A stretch of 24,189 bases of DNA from the NCBI GenBank assembly GCA_965372135.1, contig CBDVBD010000033.1, positions 1-24,189 on the forward strand, given 5' to 3'. The translations under genes were made by a program, and so were the position numbers. The DNA comes from CBDVBD01 sp965372135. Lineage in GTDB: Bacteria > Electryoneota > RPQS01 > CBDVBD01. The notes beneath the pieces are model-generated. The model was not told the DNA's origin, ran no database searches, and was given only the letters and a program-made list of their open reading frames with translations. Positions 23,468 through 24,189 of the stretch are shown piece by piece; within the stretch, counting starts at the first letter, position 1, and each line of letters begins with the position of its first letter.

Positions 23468-24189
23468 ATGCACGCATATATTATTAAGCGTATCCTGTTG
23501 ATGATTCCCACGTTGTTCGGGATTACAATAATTTCGTTTTCCATCATCCGGCTGGCACCCGGTGATCCGGCAGTGTTGAAGGCACGAGCGGGTACTGAGG
23601 GAATCACCGATCAGGTAATGGCGAAGAAGATCGTGGAACAGACACAGCGGATTTATGGGCTTGATAAGCCGATTTTGTTGAATTTCAAGCTGTGGACTGT
23701 GGAGCAGAATATTGCCAAGCTGAAGGAGATGCTGCGTGGCGGCGATGTGGAATTCGATACTAAAGATCTGCTGCTAACCAAGATCAAACGGGCTGGGGAC
23801 GGGGCGGTGTATCCGGTGATGATGGAGTTCTTTTCGGGGGAGGGTTCAGATGTTTACCGGCAGGATTTGATTGATATACTTATCAACCGGACACCGGTTC
23901 GGGTGGTGAAAGGCTGGAGTTTGGATGAAAAAGAAGAGTATATCCGAGGCTGGTGGGACGAACATCAATCGAAATACCAGTTGAATGTACCCAAGAAGCT
24001 GTTGATGACATTTACTGAAGCTCAGTATGGGAATTGGGTAAAACGGTTGGTAACGTTTGATTTCGGGGAATCGTTTAAGGATAAACGTCCTGTGATAGAT
24101 ATATTGAAAGAACGGGTGACGGTGTCGATTAGTATTACCATTACCGGGTTGATTTTGGCGTATTTGATAGCCATCCCACTCGGGGTATT
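23468..24189 (+). CDS. DppB/OppB-type peptide ABC transporter permease with unusual periplasmic insertion (partial, 3' end missing)
   Basis: Inner-membrane channel subunit of a peptide importer; 240 residues are visible before the window ends. The N-terminus MHAYIIKRILLMIPTLFGITIISFSIIRLAPGDP is diagnostic of the DppB/OppB family (first helix and LAPGDP), and GLDKPILLNF follows as usual. Ordinary members reach the W-x-x-x-x-x-x-DFGxS motif within about ten to fifteen residues; here GNWVKRLVTFDFGESF arrives only at 188-203, so about 113 residues (73-186) are inserted in the first periplasmic loop. The insert is hydrophilic and helical-looking, with YPVMMEFF and YRQDLIDILIN reminiscent of HEAT-like helices and a W-rich stretch (GWSLDEKEEYIRGWWDEH). 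The transmembrane core resumes at about 219. AGGAG at 23454-23458, nine bases before ATG 23468, supports the start. Confidence 0.9.
   Translation, partial: MHAYIIKRILLMIPTLFGITIISFSIIRLAPGDPAVLKARAGTEGITDQVMAKKIVEQTQRIYGLDKPILLNFKLWTVEQNIAKLKEMLRGGDVEFDTKDLLLTKIKRAGDGAVYPVMMEFFSGEGSDVYRQDLIDILINRTPVRVVKGWSLDEKEEYIRGWWDEHQSKYQLNVPKKLLMTFTEAQYGNWVKRLVTFDFGESFKDKRPVIDILKERVTVSISITITGLILAYLIAIPLGV

Noticed and set aside
1..24189. CRISPR arrays, tRNA genes, rRNA genes, insertion sequences or prophage
   Set aside because: No regularly spaced repeats, cloverleaf-like intergenic segments, transposase or phage genes were seen; all gaps are shorter than about 170 bases.

Overview
The window comes from a bacterial chromosome, most likely a diderm. 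Evidence for the outer membrane is a lipobox lipoprotein and a small predicted beta-barrel protein. All 18 recognisable gene loci (including partial genes at both edges) lie on the + strand. The coding strand is strongly enriched in G over C: 60-nt samples at 2221 and 8161 hold 26 G to 9 C and 22 G to 8 C. This fits a leading-strand stretch. Domain content (YbbR repeats, PEGA, IorAB, butyrate kinase, DUF6588-like barrel, ABC peptide uptake) suggests an anaerobic, amino-acid or peptide-using member of the FCB superphylum or a related candidate phylum. That assignment is inference; no rRNA marker is present.

Layout. 1-2984: end of an oppD-type ATPase gene, oppF, a YbbR-domain membrane protein and tsaD, tightly packed. 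3059-5212: a membrane-anchored von Willebrand A protein without its usual MoxR/Bat partners. 5283-6836: a biotin-dependent carboxylase carboxyltransferase subunit. 6884-7924: a two-TM potassium channel with an RCK domain, split by one in-frame TAG. 7985-10675: a large two-domain M16 metallopeptidase, followed by an 8-codon ORF with a very good ribosome binding site. 10724-13334: a block with its own promoter and a different base composition, encoding a dolichyl-phosphate-mannose-synthase-like GT2 and a multi-pass GT-C-like membrane protein; it looks like an acquired glycosylation module. 13396-15532: two adjacent paralogous membrane proteins sharing an unrecognised N-terminal module; only the first carries PEGA domains. 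15534-19061: butyrate kinase, iorA and iorB. 19144-22534: an OppA-type lipoprotein, a cobalamin adenosyltransferase and a membrane metallophosphoesterase. 22605 to the end: a barrel protein and the start of a dppB-type permease with a large periplasmic insertion.

How the genes may work together (inference). Peptides enter through Opp/Dpp systems, parts of which lie at both ends. Aromatic or branched 2-oxo acids from amino acids are oxidised by IorAB to acyl-CoA with reduction of ferredoxin. Acyl-phosphate made from these is turned into acid plus ATP by butyrate kinase. Propionyl-CoA or methylmalonyl-CoA is handled by the carboxyltransferase together with B12 enzymes supplied by the adenosyltransferase.

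I saw no tRNA, rRNA, CRISPR array, insertion sequence or strong intrinsic terminator. No intergenic gap exceeds about 170 bases. The main points for a second look are the amber-split channel, the foreign-looking glycosyltransferase block with its pseudoknot-like leader and broken-operon edge, the paralogous FY-P-Y-D-G-RW membrane family, and the DppB insertion.
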